Source of the DNA: Sphingobium sp. HWE2-09
GTDB lineage: Bacteria; Pseudomonadota; Alphaproteobacteria; Sphingomonadales; Sphingomonadaceae
NCBI RefSeq assembly: GCF_035989265.1
Contig: NZ_JAYKZX010000003.1
Coordinates: 1,054,001 to 1,118,000, forward strand
Direction: 5' to 3'
DNA length: 64,000 bases
Position 1 is the first letter of the stretch. Each line of letters begins with the position of its first letter. Shown piece by piece: positions 28,028 to 37,327 of this stretch. Under the pieces are notes generated by a model that worked only from the letters and a program-made list of their open reading frames with translations, ran no database searches and had not been told where the DNA came from. A program made the translations under genes and the position numbers.

Positions 28028-29820
28028 CAGTCGGAGCCGCCGCCCATCGACGCGGTCGGGGTGGCGCGGCCGTCCGCTTTGCTGAGGCGCACCAGCTTCA
28101 CGCCATTGGCATTGGGGAAGGTCGGCCACATGCCCTGCGCCATGCCAGTCAGGCAATCGGCGCTGCCCTTCGCCTGGATCTGATACATCCAGTAATTGCG
28201 CATGACGATGTTCACATAGGCGCGGGTTTCATAATAGGGCAGCGATTCCATGAAGAGCAGCGGATCGCCATTGTCATGGACCTGCGTGTTCCAGCGGCTG
28301 ACCGGCAGCGGCCCGGCATTATAGGCGGCCATGACCTTGGGCAGCAGGCCGCCGGTCGCGCTCATGTCACGCAGGGTTTCGAGATATCGCTGACCATATT
28401 CCATATTGGTCGATGGCAGGAACAGTTGCGAGGCCGATGCCAGACCCATGTCGCCGCCGGTGCCGGGCATCACCTGCATCAGGCCGCGCGCGCCCGCGCC
28501 GCTGACGACATCGGAGCGGAAGCCCGATTCCTGGAGCGTGTGGGCGAAGATGAGCGAGGGATCGACGCGCCATCCGCCGTCGGGACGCCAGTTGGGTGCG
28601 GGGAAACGGGCGAAGCTGGCGGGTTGCTTGCCGGCCGGGCCGTTATGCGCGAGCCAAAGCTAAGTCGCGGGCAAGCTGAGCGCGCCAGCCAGGCGCAGGA
28701 TCGCGTCATATTGCGCGGTGCCGCCGATCTTCGCCTGATAACGCAGCGCTTCGTCGGCGCGGCTGTTTTCGCCGATGGCGGAGAGCGCGATGGCGGCGCG
28801 GACATTGGGGCTGTCCTTCAGCACGCGCCAGTCCATGTCGCTGAAACGGCTGACCAGGGCCGCGACCTGCATCGGCATGCCGAGCAATTCGCGGGCGAGC
28901 AGGCCGTAGAAGGTTTCGTCCGAGCGGGCGGCCTGTTTGAGATAGGTGGCGACCTTTTCCGCTTCGCCGCAGACCATATAGGCGCGCGAGGCCCAATAGG
29001 CGCCCGCGGCGCGCATGTCGGCGTCACCCGCGAGCGCGGCGACATTGGCGAAAGCAGGCGCGGCGGTGCGGCAATCATTCTGACGCCAGGATGCCAGGCC
29101 CGTCGTCCAGTGCGCCTGAACGGTCCAGTCGCCGCCGGTGCGGGTTTCCAGCGCGCGCGCGGCCATGCGGCGGGCGTTTGTGTCGTCATTTTCGATATAA
29201 TAGGCCCAGGCGACGCGCTGACGCACTTCGGTCAGGCCTTCCGACGTCAGGCCCGCTTCGCCGGTGGCGAGCAGCCCTTCCGCGCCGATCGGATCGTCAT
29301 TTTTGACATAGGTCTGGATCTGACCGGCGAGCGCCTGCGCCAGCGTATCGGTTTTCGTCGCGGCGACATATTGGCGACGCGGGGCGGCGCCGAGCCACAC
29401 CATCTTCTGGATCTGCGGCAGGGTCGGCAGGATGGTCGCGCCGCGCTTTTGCGCCAGGCGGGACAGCTGGTCGGCCTTGGGCAGCCAGGCGGCCTTGTTG
29501 ACCAAGTCGAGCAGGTCGAACAGTTCGACCTTCGGCGAGCCTTTAGCCAGATAGATTTCGGACAGGGCCAGCGGCCGGACGGCGTCCTGCGGGTCGAGCG
29601 CGGCGATCATCGCCTTGGCATCGACCCATTGCTGCGCTTGGATCGCGGCGAAGATCGCGCGGTAGCGGGCCTTGTCGCCATCGCCCAGTTGTAACGACGA
29701 CAATTCGGTCGCCAGGGTCGTCGGCAGGACCGGGGCGGTTTCGGCGCTGGCGGGAAGCGCGGCGGATAGGCCCATGGCGATCAGGGCAAGACGGGATATT
29801 TGGGTCGCGGCGCGAATCAC
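28027..29820 (-). pseudogene. Soluble lytic murein transglycosylase, interrupted by an in-frame amber codon
   Basis: The frame from GTG 29820 encodes a signal peptide (IRAATQISRLALIAMGLSAA...ASA), then a long alpha-helical superhelix domain, and stops at TAG (28660-28662) after 386 residues. The same frame continues without shift for 210 more residues with the intact SLT catalytic domain: catalytic Glu in LQESGFRSD (28528-28530), GARGLMQVMPGT, and MEYGQRYLETL. One base change (CAG to TAG) would explain it. As read, the product lacks its catalytic domain; restart at a later ATG (28479) would also miss the Glu. The GTG overlaps the upstream stop (GTGA) and has GAGGAAG before it. Readthrough or sequence error are the alternatives. 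Confidence 0.85.
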
Positions 29821-30545
29821 GGACGGGCTTCCTCGATCAGGCTTTGCAGGGTGCGCCAGCATTCCGCCTTGGCCGCTGGCTGGGTCAGCAGCAGCCGGGG
29901 ATGAAATGTGGCGACGGCAGGCACAGTGCCGCCATCATGATTAAATTGGCGTAAACTATTCGGCGGTGACGCTCCGTCCGTCGGCATCAGCGCACGGATC
30001 GTCCGGTCGCCGAGCAGCAACAGGCGGCGAGGCTGCGCCAGCGCGATGTGGGTGCGCATCCGGGTGGCGGCGGCATCCAGGTCCGCCGCCTCCACCATGC
30101 CGCCGGGTGGGCGGGCGGTGAACAGGGAGGCAAGGTGGATCGCGCCGCGATCGAGGCCGATGGCGCGCAACATCGCGTCGAACAACAGGCCGGCGCGATC
30201 GGCGAGCAACCGGCCTTCGCCGAGATCGGCGGGGTCGGGCAGGTCGCTTACCACCATGAGCGGGGCGTGCGCCGGGCCGACCGGGGCGATGTGCGCGCCG
30301 ACCCAGCGGCGTTCGGGCTGCGATGGATCGTCGGCGAGCCAGGCGAGGAACGATTCGAGGGTTCGGGGTTTTTCTATGGCAGGCGCTGGCGCGGCGGCGG
30401 GCGCTGAAGCTGGAGGACGCGTGGCGGCGGTACGCAGCCAGTTGACCGGCTGTTCGCCTATGGCGCAATCCACGCCTGCAAGCTGCCACCACGCCAGATA
30501 GGCGTCGGCGTTTGCCGCATCATCCTGCAATAATCCCCGCATCAT
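29817..30545 (-). CDS. Uracil-DNA glycosylase superfamily protein without iron-sulfur cysteines
   Basis: 242 residues. The C-terminal HPRLLLTQPAAKAECWRTL matches the family-4 UDG motif with His-Pro, and LLADRAGLLFDAMLRAIGL matches the block after motif I. The usual GEAPGxxED motif reads SDLPDPADLGEG, and only two Cys are present, so the [4Fe-4S] cluster of family 4 cannot form. An Ala/Pro-rich linker (about 43-60) separates a short N-terminal part. Whether it still removes uracil is unknown. It overlaps the transglycosylase gene by 4 bp and is divergent from the ETF-QO gene. Confidence 0.7.
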   Translation of the reverse strand: MMRGLLQDDAANADAYLAWWQLAGVDCAIGEQPVNWLRTAATRPPASAPAAAPAPAIEKPRTLESFLAWLADDPSQPERRWVGAHIAPVGPAHAPLMVVSDLPDPADLGEGRLLADRAGLLFDAMLRAIGLDRGAIHLASLFTARPPGGMVEAADLDAAATRMRTHIALAQPRRLLLLGDRTIRALMPTDGASPPNSLRQFNHDGGTVPAVATFHPRLLLTQPAAKAECWRTLQSLIEEARP

Positions 30546-30671
30546 CTTCCGTTGGGCCAGAGGTTGACGAGGGGGTCAAGGTGCTTCATCGCCTAGACTG
30601 GTAAACTGTTGGAGTTATGCGGCGATTGGAGAATGGGGTGCAGCCCGCCAGTCGCCCAGATGGAGGGATGA

Positions 30672-32324
30672 ATGAGCGAACGGGAATCGATGCCCTATGA
30701 CATCGTCATCGTCGGTGGCGGACCGGCCGGACTGTCGTCGGCTATCCGGTTGAAGCAACTGGCGAATGATGCGGGTCAGGAACTGGCGGTCTGCGTGCTG
30801 GAGAAGGGGTCGGAAATCGGCGCCCATATCCTGTCGGGCGCGGTGATCGATCCCAAGGCGCTGGACGAGTTGCTGCCGCAGTGGCGCGACATGGGTTGCA
30901 GCCTGGCCGATGTGCTGGTGACCGACAACCAGCACTGGTTCCTGACCAAGACCGGCAAGATGGCGATGCCGCACATCATGACGCCGGGCTGGATGCATAA
31001 TAAGGGCACCTATACCGGATCGCTGGGCAATCTGTGCCGCTGGCTGGCGGAGCAGGCCGAAGGGCTGGGCGTCGAGATTTTCCCCGGCTTCGCGGCGGCG
31101 GAAATCCTCTATAATGAGGATGGCAGCGTGAAGGGCGTGGCGACCGGCGACATGGGTGTCGATCGCGAGGGCGAGCATAAGGGCGATTATCAGCCGGGGC
31201 TGGAGTTGCATGCGAAATATACCTTCTTTGCCGAAGGCGCGCGCGGCCACCTGACCAAGGTCTTGAAGCGTCAGTTCGCGCTGGACGCCGAGTGCGAGCC
31301 GCAGGTCTATGGGCTGGGCATGAAGGAATTGTGGGACATCGATCCCGCGCTGCATCAGCCAGGGCTGGTGATCCATTCGCAGGGTTGGCCGCTGACCGAT
31401 GCCTATGGCGGCGGGTTCCTTTATCACCAGGCCAATGGGCAGGTGGCGTTGGGCTTCGTTGTCGGGCTGGGCTATCGCAATCCGCATCTCTATCCGTTCG
31501 AGGAATTCCAGCGCTGGAAGCAGCACCCGGAGATCCGCAAGTTTCTGGAAGGGGGCCGTCGCGTGTCTTATGGCGCGCGGGCGATCAATGAGGGTGGCTG
31601 GCAGTCGATCCCCAAGCTGGTGTTCCCCGGTGGCGCGCTGATCGGCTGTTCGGCGGGCTTTGTGAACGTGCCGCGGATCAAGGGCACGCATACGGCGATG
31701 AAGTCGGGCATGCTGGCGGCCGAAGCGGCGTTCGAGGCGATCCAGAATGAGCGCGCGCGCGACGTGCTGGACGATTATGAACTGCGTTTGCGGTCGAGCT
31801 GGATCGCGGACGAATTAAAGCTGGTGAAGAATGCCGAGCCGTTGCTGAGCAAATTCGGCGGCACGATCGGCACGTTGCTGGCGGGCATCGACATGTGGAT
31901 GCGCACGCTCAAGATCGGCCTGCCCTTCACGATGAAGCATAAGCCGGATCATGAGAAGATCTGGCGCAAGGATAGCTGCGCGAAGATCGCCTATCCCAAG
32001 CCCGATGGCGTGGTTAGCTTCGACCGGCTCTCTTCGGTGTTCCTGTCGAACACCAATCATGAGGAAGACCAGCCGGTCCATTTGCAGTTGAAGGATCCCG
32101 CGATCCCGATCAGCTACAATCTGCCCCTTTATGATGAGCCGGCGCAGCGTTACTGTCCCGCAGGCGTCTATGAAGTGGTGGGTGAGGAAGAGGGCAATCC
32201 CCGCTTCCAGATCAATGCGCAGAATTGCGTTCACTGCAAGACGTGCGACATCAAGGATCCGACCCAGAATATCAACTGGGTCGTACCCGAAGGCGGCGGA
32301 GGACCGAATTATCCGAACATGTAA
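30672..32324 (+). CDS. Electron transfer flavoprotein-ubiquinone oxidoreductase
   Basis: Passes electrons from ETF to ubiquinone in the inner membrane, linking fatty acid and amino acid oxidation to respiration. The 550 residues include the FAD dinucleotide motif DIVIVGGGPAGLSSAIRL, GSEIGAHILSGAVIDP, the quinone-binding region GGFLYHQANGQVALGFVVGL, and a C-terminal [4Fe-4S] domain CVHCKTCDIKDPTQNINWV. Full length. The following TPR gene appears to start within its last codons. Confidence 0.96.
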   Translation: MSERESMPYDIVIVGGGPAGLSSAIRLKQLANDAGQELAVCVLEKGSEIGAHILSGAVIDPKALDELLPQWRDMGCSLADVLVTDNQHWFLTKTGKMAMPHIMTPGWMHNKGTYTGSLGNLCRWLAEQAEGLGVEIFPGFAAAEILYNEDGSVKGVATGDMGVDREGEHKGDYQPGLELHAKYTFFAEGARGHLTKVLKRQFALDAECEPQVYGLGMKELWDIDPALHQPGLVIHSQGWPLTDAYGGGFLYHQANGQVALGFVVGLGYRNPHLYPFEEFQRWKQHPEIRKFLEGGRRVSYGARAINEGGWQSIPKLVFPGGALIGCSAGFVNVPRIKGTHTAMKSGMLAAEAAFEAIQNERARDVLDDYELRLRSSWIADELKLVKNAEPLLSKFGGTIGTLLAGIDMWMRTLKIGLPFTMKHKPDHEKIWRKDSCAKIAYPKPDGVVSFDRLSSVFLSNTNHEEDQPVHLQLKDPAIPISYNLPLYDEPAQRYCPAGVYEVVGEEEGNPRFQINAQNCVHCKTCDIKDPTQNINWVVPEGGGGPNYPNM

Positions 32325-33978
32325 GCGCCTGATCCTGACGCTGATATTGACGGCGCCCTCCTTGGCGGGGGCGTCGGTCGATCCTGCCATGACTGGAAAT
32401 GGCGCGCTGCACGCCTATGCCCGCGCGCGAATGGCGGATGGAGATGGCGCAGCGGTGGTGGCGGTCGCCAGCTATCGCGAAGCGTTGCGGCAAGACCCGG
32501 CGCGGATCGAGATTGCGCAGCGATCCTATATCCAGGCGATGGAAAGCGGGGACCGGGCGTTGGCGCGGCAGTCCGCCGCCCTGCTGGACGCGGAGGGCGC
32601 ATTGCCGCGCGACGGGACATTGCTGCTGATCGGCGAAGCGTTGTCCGCGAAGAAATGGGCGCAGGCGCGGACGCTGACCGACCGGATGCTGGAGGAAGGC
32701 AATTTCGCGTTCCTTACCCCCATCGTGCGGAGTTGGATATCGTTGGGCGAGGGGCAATATGCGCCGCCGGTGATCGATGGCAAGGATCGGTTTGCGGCGC
32801 TGGGGCTGCGCTATGCCGATGAACATAGCGCTTTTCAGGCGTTGGCGCGGCGCGATCTGGCGACGGCCGTGCCCGCCATGCGGCGCGCGATCGCGATGCG
32901 GAGCGGGGACGCGGCGGCGTTGCGGCTGGCCTTTGCCGGGCAGATGGCGACCAGGGGCGCGAAGGCCGAAGCGCTGACGTTGTTGCCGGTGGGCAGCGCG
33001 ACCTTTGCGCACGCCCGCGCGGACATCGAAAAGGGCAAGGGGTCGAAGGCGAACGGCGCGGCGGCGACCCCGGCGCAGGGGTTCGCCCGGTTGCTGGCGC
33101 GGCTGGCGGTGGATGTTTCGGCGGATGGTAGCGGATCGGCGCTGGGGCTGCGGCTGGCGCGGATCGCGACCTTTGCCGACCCGGACGGGCCGGAAACCCA
33201 TATCGTCGCGGCGCGGCTGCTGACGGCGCAGGACCATGCGGCAAGCGGCGCAATCGAGGCGGCGAAGGTGCCGGTCGACGGCTGGTATGGCGGGCTGGCG
33301 CAAGCCGAACTGATCGATGCGCTGGCAGCGTCGGGCGACATGGACGATGCACTGACGCTGGCGCGCGCGCAGGCGGTGGAGCCGGGGGCGGATGCGGAGC
33401 GACATGTGCGGCTGGGCCGCCTGCTGGCGCAAAAGCAGGATTTTGATGGCGCGGCGGCGGCTTTCAAGGCGGCGCAGGCCGGTTATGACGGGGACCAGTT
33501 GCCCTGGACGCTATTGCTGTTCGAAGGCAGCGCGCTGGAGCAGGGCAAGCGTTGGGACGAGGCGCGCGCGGTGCTGGAGCGCGCGGCGCGGATTGCCCCC
33601 AACGAGCCGGTGATCCTCAACTATCTGGGCTATGCGCAGATCGAGCGACGGCAGAATGTCGAGGCAGCCTTGGAACTGCTCAAGAGGGCCAGCGCGTTGA
33701 AGCCGCAGGATGCGTCGATCACCGATTCGCTGGGATGGGCGCAGTTCGTGACCGGCAATGTCGATGCGGCCGTACCGGTGCTGGAGCGCGCGGCGGCGGG
33801 CGCGCCGACCGACAGCACGATCAACGAGCATCTGGGTGACGCCTATTGGGTGGCCGGGCGGCGGTACGAGGCGCGCTATGCCTGGGCCGCCGCGTCGGTC
33901 TTTGCCGAGGGCGATGTCGCGGCGCGGCTGGCGGCCAAGCGCAAGGAAGGGATGAAGCCCGAATATGCCGCGCCCTGA
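32308..33978 (+). CDS. TPR-repeat protein, start codon uncertain
   Basis: A tetratricopeptide protein of about 550 residues: repeat-like helical pairs run from residue 20 to the C-terminus (ILNYLGYAQIERRQNVEAALELL, ITDSLGWAQFVTGNVDAA, TINEHLGDAYWVAGRRYEARYAW near the end). An export signal (LILTLILTAPSLAGAS) precedes the first repeat, but no ATG, GTG or TTG stands before it in frame except far inside the ETF-QO gene. ATT at 32308, 5 bases after GGAGG, is the best placed initiator; the first in-frame ATG after the signal is 32389. Overlaps ispE by 14 bp. Role unknown; probably periplasmic. Confidence 0.75.
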   Translation: MIRTCKRLILTLILTAPSLAGASVDPAMTGNGALHAYARARMADGDGAAVVAVASYREALRQDPARIEIAQRSYIQAMESGDRALARQSAALLDAEGALPRDGTLLLIGEALSAKKWAQARTLTDRMLEEGNFAFLTPIVRSWISLGEGQYAPPVIDGKDRFAALGLRYADEHSAFQALARRDLATAVPAMRRAIAMRSGDAAALRLAFAGQMATRGAKAEALTLLPVGSATFAHARADIEKGKGSKANGAAATPAQGFARLLARLAVDVSADGSGSALGLRLARIATFADPDGPETHIVAARLLTAQDHAASGAIEAAKVPVDGWYGGLAQAELIDALAASGDMDDALTLARAQAVEPGADAERHVRLGRLLAQKQDFDGAAAAFKAAQAGYDGDQLPWTLLLFEGSALEQGKRWDEARAVLERAARIAPNEPVILNYLGYAQIERRQNVEAALELLKRASALKPQDASITDSLGWAQFVTGNVDAAVPVLERAAAGAPTDSTINEHLGDAYWVAGRRYEARYAWAAASVFAEGDVAARLAAKRKEGMKPEYAAP

Positions 33979-34864
33979 TGTCATGCCCGACGTGGCCGAT
34001 GGTAGTGTCGGGCCTTTGGTCACCGAGATCGCCTATGCCAAGATCAACCTGGCCCTGCATGTGCGGGCGCGGCGGGCGGATGGCTATCATGCGCTGGAAA
34101 GCCTGTTCGCGTTTGCCGAAGATGGCGATGGGCTGGAGGGTCGGGCGACGGACGACGGTGCGATCGACCTGCTGATCGACGGGCCGTTCGGCGCGGGGTT
34201 GCATGCGGGCGCGGATAATCTGGTGATGCGGGCGGCGCGGGCGTTGCAGGCTTATTTGGGACAGCAGCGCGGGGCGGCAATCCGTCTGACCAAGCGGTTG
34301 CCGGTGGCGTCGGGTATCGGCGGGGGCTCGGCCGATGCCGCGGCGACGTTGCGCCTGCTCGTGCGGTTGTGGGACGTGCGGATCGACCGGCAGGAACTGG
34401 CGGGGCTGGCGTTGGACCTGGGGTCGGACGTGCCGGCCTGCGTCGAAAGCGTGACGCAAATGGTCACCGGGCGCGGCGAAGGGCTGGCGCGGCAGGATGT
34501 CGCCGGGCTGGCGGGATGTCCGATGCTGCTGGTCAATCCCGGCGTTGGGGTGTCCACCGCGCAGGTTTTTGCGGGATGGGACCGGGTAGATCGCGGACCG
34601 CTCAGTGCGGATAGCCTTGGCGCTGTGCGCGACATGGGGCGCAATGATCTGGAAGCGCCTGCTCTGGCGGTGGCACCGGTGATCGGGGATGTGCTGGCGA
34701 TGCTGGCGGCGCAGGACGGGCTGGTGCTGGCGCGCATGTCCGGATCGGGCGCGACCTGTTTTGCCTTGTTTCGCAGCGATGCGGCGTTGGCCGTGGCGGC
34801 ACAGGCGGTGCGGCAGGCGCAGCCCGGTTGGTGGGTGATGGAAACGCGGATCAGGAGCGCATGA
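33965..34864 (+). CDS. ispE: 4-diphosphocytidyl-2-C-methyl-D-erythritol kinase
   Basis: GHMP kinase of the non-mevalonate isoprenoid pathway, phosphorylating CDP-ME. 299 residues with the substrate-binding AYAKINLALHVRARRADGYH, the ATP loop PVASGIGGGSADAAATLRLL and the catalytic Asp in DLGSDVPAC. The start overlaps the TPR gene; a second ATG at 33983 would also leave all motifs intact. It is coupled to the next gene through ATGA. Confidence 0.95.
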   Translation: MPRPDVMPDVADGSVGPLVTEIAYAKINLALHVRARRADGYHALESLFAFAEDGDGLEGRATDDGAIDLLIDGPFGAGLHAGADNLVMRAARALQAYLGQQRGAAIRLTKRLPVASGIGGGSADAAATLRLLVRLWDVRIDRQELAGLALDLGSDVPACVESVTQMVTGRGEGLARQDVAGLAGCPMLLVNPGVGVSTAQVFAGWDRVDRGPLSADSLGAVRDMGRNDLEAPALAVAPVIGDVLAMLAAQDGLVLARMSGSGATCFALFRSDAALAVAAQAVRQAQPGWWVMETRIRSA

Positions 34865-35577
34865 ACGAAGCCTATAACCAGATTGATGGCGGCGGATTGG
34901 ACCTGCTGATCGTGGGCGATCATGCCTCCGCCCATGTGCCGACCGACATCGATCTGGGCATCGATCCGGCTTTGCTGCGCGAGCATGTCGCGATCGATAT
35001 CGGCGTGGCGGCGGTGAGCCGTCTGCTTGCGGAACAACTGGGTGGCACGGCGATACTGGGCGGCGTGTCGCGGCTGGTGATCGACCTCAACCGCGAAGAG
35101 GATGCGCCGGGCCTGCTGCCGGTGATGAGCGACGGCCATGCCATTCCCGGCAACCGCGATGCGGATTTGAACGCGCGGATGATGCGCTTTCATCATCCCT
35201 ATCATGCGCGGGTGGCGACGCTGCTGGAGGGTATGACATCGCCCTTCATTCTGTCGGTCCATAGTTTTACGCCGCGATTGGCGAGCGATCCGGGGCAGCA
35301 GCGGCCGTGGGATATCGGCGTGCTGTATAATCAGGACGATCGTGCTGCGCGGATCGCCATTCCGCTGCTGGAGACGGCGGGCCTAACGGTCGGCGACCAG
35401 TTGCCCTATGCGGGCACGCTGCTGAACGCGACGATGAACCGCCATGCCGAAGCCAATGGCATTCCCTATCTGGGGGTGGAGATGCGGCAGGATCTGGTCG
35501 GCGACCCGGCCGGACAGGCGCGCTTTGCATCGATATTGGGGCCGGTGGTGCTGGAATGCAGGAGCAGATTGGCATGA
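34861..35577 (+). CDS. N-formylglutamate amidohydrolase family protein
   Basis: 238 residues from the ATG overlapping the ispE stop. Family motifs: DHASAHVPTDIDLGID, HVAIDIG, SRLVIDLNRE, DGHAIPGN and SVHSFTP, which include the zinc-binding residues of the HutG/N-formylglutamate deformylase family. No other histidine-degradation gene is nearby, so the natural substrate is not certain. Coupled to both neighbours by 4-bp overlaps. Confidence 0.85.
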   Translation: MNEAYNQIDGGGLDLLIVGDHASAHVPTDIDLGIDPALLREHVAIDIGVAAVSRLLAEQLGGTAILGGVSRLVIDLNREEDAPGLLPVMSDGHAIPGNRDADLNARMMRFHHPYHARVATLLEGMTSPFILSVHSFTPRLASDPGQQRPWDIGVLYNQDDRAARIAIPLLETAGLTVGDQLPYAGTLLNATMNRHAEANGIPYLGVEMRQDLVGDPAGQARFASILGPVVLECRSRLA

Positions 35578-35954
35578 TGCGCTTTGGATTTGGGATGCTG
35601 GCGGTGGCGATGCTGGCAGGCTGCGGCAGCGGGCCGCAGGCCGCGGGCAATCAATCTGCCGCTGCCTCGGTGGATGGCGCGCCGGTCGATGATGGCAAGG
35701 CGGATTGCGCGCTGGCAGGATCGGGCGACTGGGCGCGCGATTGCGTAGTGGATCGGTCTGGCGACAGGTTGACAATTCGGCATCCCGATGGCGGTTTTCG
35801 CCGGTTTCGCGTGCTGACCGACGGGCGTGGGCTGGAGGCGGCTGATGGCGCAGAAGCGGCGAAGCTGACGATATTGGACGACAAGCGCATAGAGGTGGTC
35901 GCGGGGGATGACCATTATCGCCTGCCTGCGCGGATGGCCAGCGCCCGGCCATGA
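35574..35954 (+). CDS. Small predicted lipoprotein
   Basis: 126 residues. The N-terminal FGFGMLAVAMLAGC is a lipobox signal peptide with Cys at residue 17. The mature part has a Gly/Ser/Ala-rich linker, two further Cys (ADCALAG and RDCVVDR) that could form a disulfide, and a compact beta-rich segment (RLTIRHPDGGFRRFRVLTD). I know no function. Located between the amidohydrolase and nnr genes with ATGA overlaps on both sides. Confidence 0.75.
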   Translation: MMRFGFGMLAVAMLAGCGSGPQAAGNQSAAASVDGAPVDDGKADCALAGSGDWARDCVVDRSGDRLTIRHPDGGFRRFRVLTDGRGLEAADGAEAAKLTILDDKRIEVVAGDDHYRLPARMASARP

Positions 35955-37327
35955 CCGGCGCGCCGATCCTGACGGCGGCGCAGATGCGCGCGGCGGAGCA
36001 GGCGGCGTTCGATAGAGGTGTCGATGACTATGGCCTGATGGAAATCGCGGGCGCGGCGGCGGCGGAGATCATCTGGCGGGCTGGGCATAAGCGCGACGCG
36101 CTGATCCTGTGCGGCCCGGGCAATAATGGCGGCGACGGGTTCGTGATCGCCCGGCAGTTGCGCGATCGTGGCGTGGCGGTGCGGGTTGCGGCGCTGGGCG
36201 AGAGCCGGACGGTGGCGAGCCAGCGCGCGCGGGCGGCGTGGGGTGGTCCGGTCGAGGATGTGATGCAGGCTGCCCCTGGGACTCAGGTGGTGGATGCGCT
36301 GTTCGGCACCGGATTGACGCGCGGGCTGGATGGTGCGGTGGCGGCGCGGCTATGTGCTTTGGTCGAAGCCGCCGCGATCAGTCATGCCGTTGATCTGCCG
36401 AGCGGGGTGGATAGCGATAGCGGCGCGCTGCTGTCGGCCGTACCGCATTTTGGGATTTGTGTTGCGCTGGGCGCGTATAAGCCTGCGCATCTGTTGCAGC
36501 CTGCCGCGGGGCATATCGGGCGACTGGTGCTGGCGGATATCGGCATCGCGGTGCCGAGCGTGGTGCATCGATTGAGCGCGCCGGTGCTGTCGGTGCCTGG
36601 GGCCGATGTGCATAAATATAGGCGCGGGCTGGTCGCGGTGGTCGGTGGAGATATGCCTGGTGCGGCTATGCTGGCCGCGGCTGCGGCGGCGCATTCCGGC
36701 GCGGGCATGGTGCGGTTGGTGACGGACGATCATCAGACCGCGCTGCCGCATGCGATCGTTCGGCAGGGTTGGGATGGCGAGGCGCTGTCCGATCGGCGGA
36801 TCAGCGCCTTGCTGATTGGACCGGGGCTGGGGCGCGATGCGGTGGCGCGGGCGCGGCTCGACCGGGTGCTGGCGGCGGGGCAGGCGTTGGTGCTGGATGC
36901 CGACGCGTTGACGCTGCTGGGTGTAGACGGGACGCGCGCCATTGCTCAGGGTGCGATAGTGACGCCGCATGAGCAGGAGTTTCGACGGCTGTTCGGCGAC
37001 CTGCCCGGCAGCAAGATCGACCGGGCGCTGACAGCGGCGCAGATGTCCGGCGCGGTGGTGATCTACAAGGGCGCGGATAGCGTGATCGCTGCGCCGGATG
37101 GGCGGGCGGCGGTGGCGATGGGCGCGTCATCCTGGTTGTCCACCGCCGGGACGGGCGATGTGCTGGCCGGACTGGCGGCCGGACGGCTGGCGGTGACCGG
37201 CGATCCGTTTCGGGCGGCGTGCGAGGCGGTGTGGCTGCATGGGGAGGCGGCGCGGCGGGCGGGCGCGGCCTTTGTCGCGGATGATTTGCTTGCGGCGCTG
37301 CCAGCGGCTATCGCCGCGCGATTGTGA
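35951..37327 (+). CDS. nnr: Bifunctional NAD(P)H-hydrate epimerase/dehydratase
   Basis: Repairs damaged hydrated NAD(P)H. The N-terminal YjeF_N epimerase half (1-210) contains GPGNNGGDGFVIARQL and DLPSGVDSDSG. The C-terminal ADP-dependent dehydratase half of ribokinase fold (about 220-458) contains KYRRGLVAVVGG, LLIGPGLGRD, VLDADALTLL, TPHEQEF and the catalytic STAGTGDVLAG. Full-length fusion of 458 residues, coupled to neighbours. Confidence 0.95.
   Translation: MTGAPILTAAQMRAAEQAAFDRGVDDYGLMEIAGAAAAEIIWRAGHKRDALILCGPGNNGGDGFVIARQLRDRGVAVRVAALGESRTVASQRARAAWGGPVEDVMQAAPGTQVVDALFGTGLTRGLDGAVAARLCALVEAAAISHAVDLPSGVDSDSGALLSAVPHFGICVALGAYKPAHLLQPAAGHIGRLVLADIGIAVPSVVHRLSAPVLSVPGADVHKYRRGLVAVVGGDMPGAAMLAAAAAAHSGAGMVRLVTDDHQTALPHAIVRQGWDGEALSDRRISALLIGPGLGRDAVARARLDRVLAAGQALVLDADALTLLGVDGTRAIAQGAIVTPHEQEFRRLFGDLPGSKIDRALTAAQMSGAVVIYKGADSVIAAPDGRAAVAMGASSWLSTAGTGDVLAGLAAGRLAVTGDPFRAACEAVWLHGEAARRAGAAFVADDLLAALPAAIAARL

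Noticed and set aside
28027..28479. Separate 150-residue transglycosylase gene
   Set aside because: Same frame as the upstream part across the amber codon; it is the 3' end of one broken gene and lacks the catalytic Glu.
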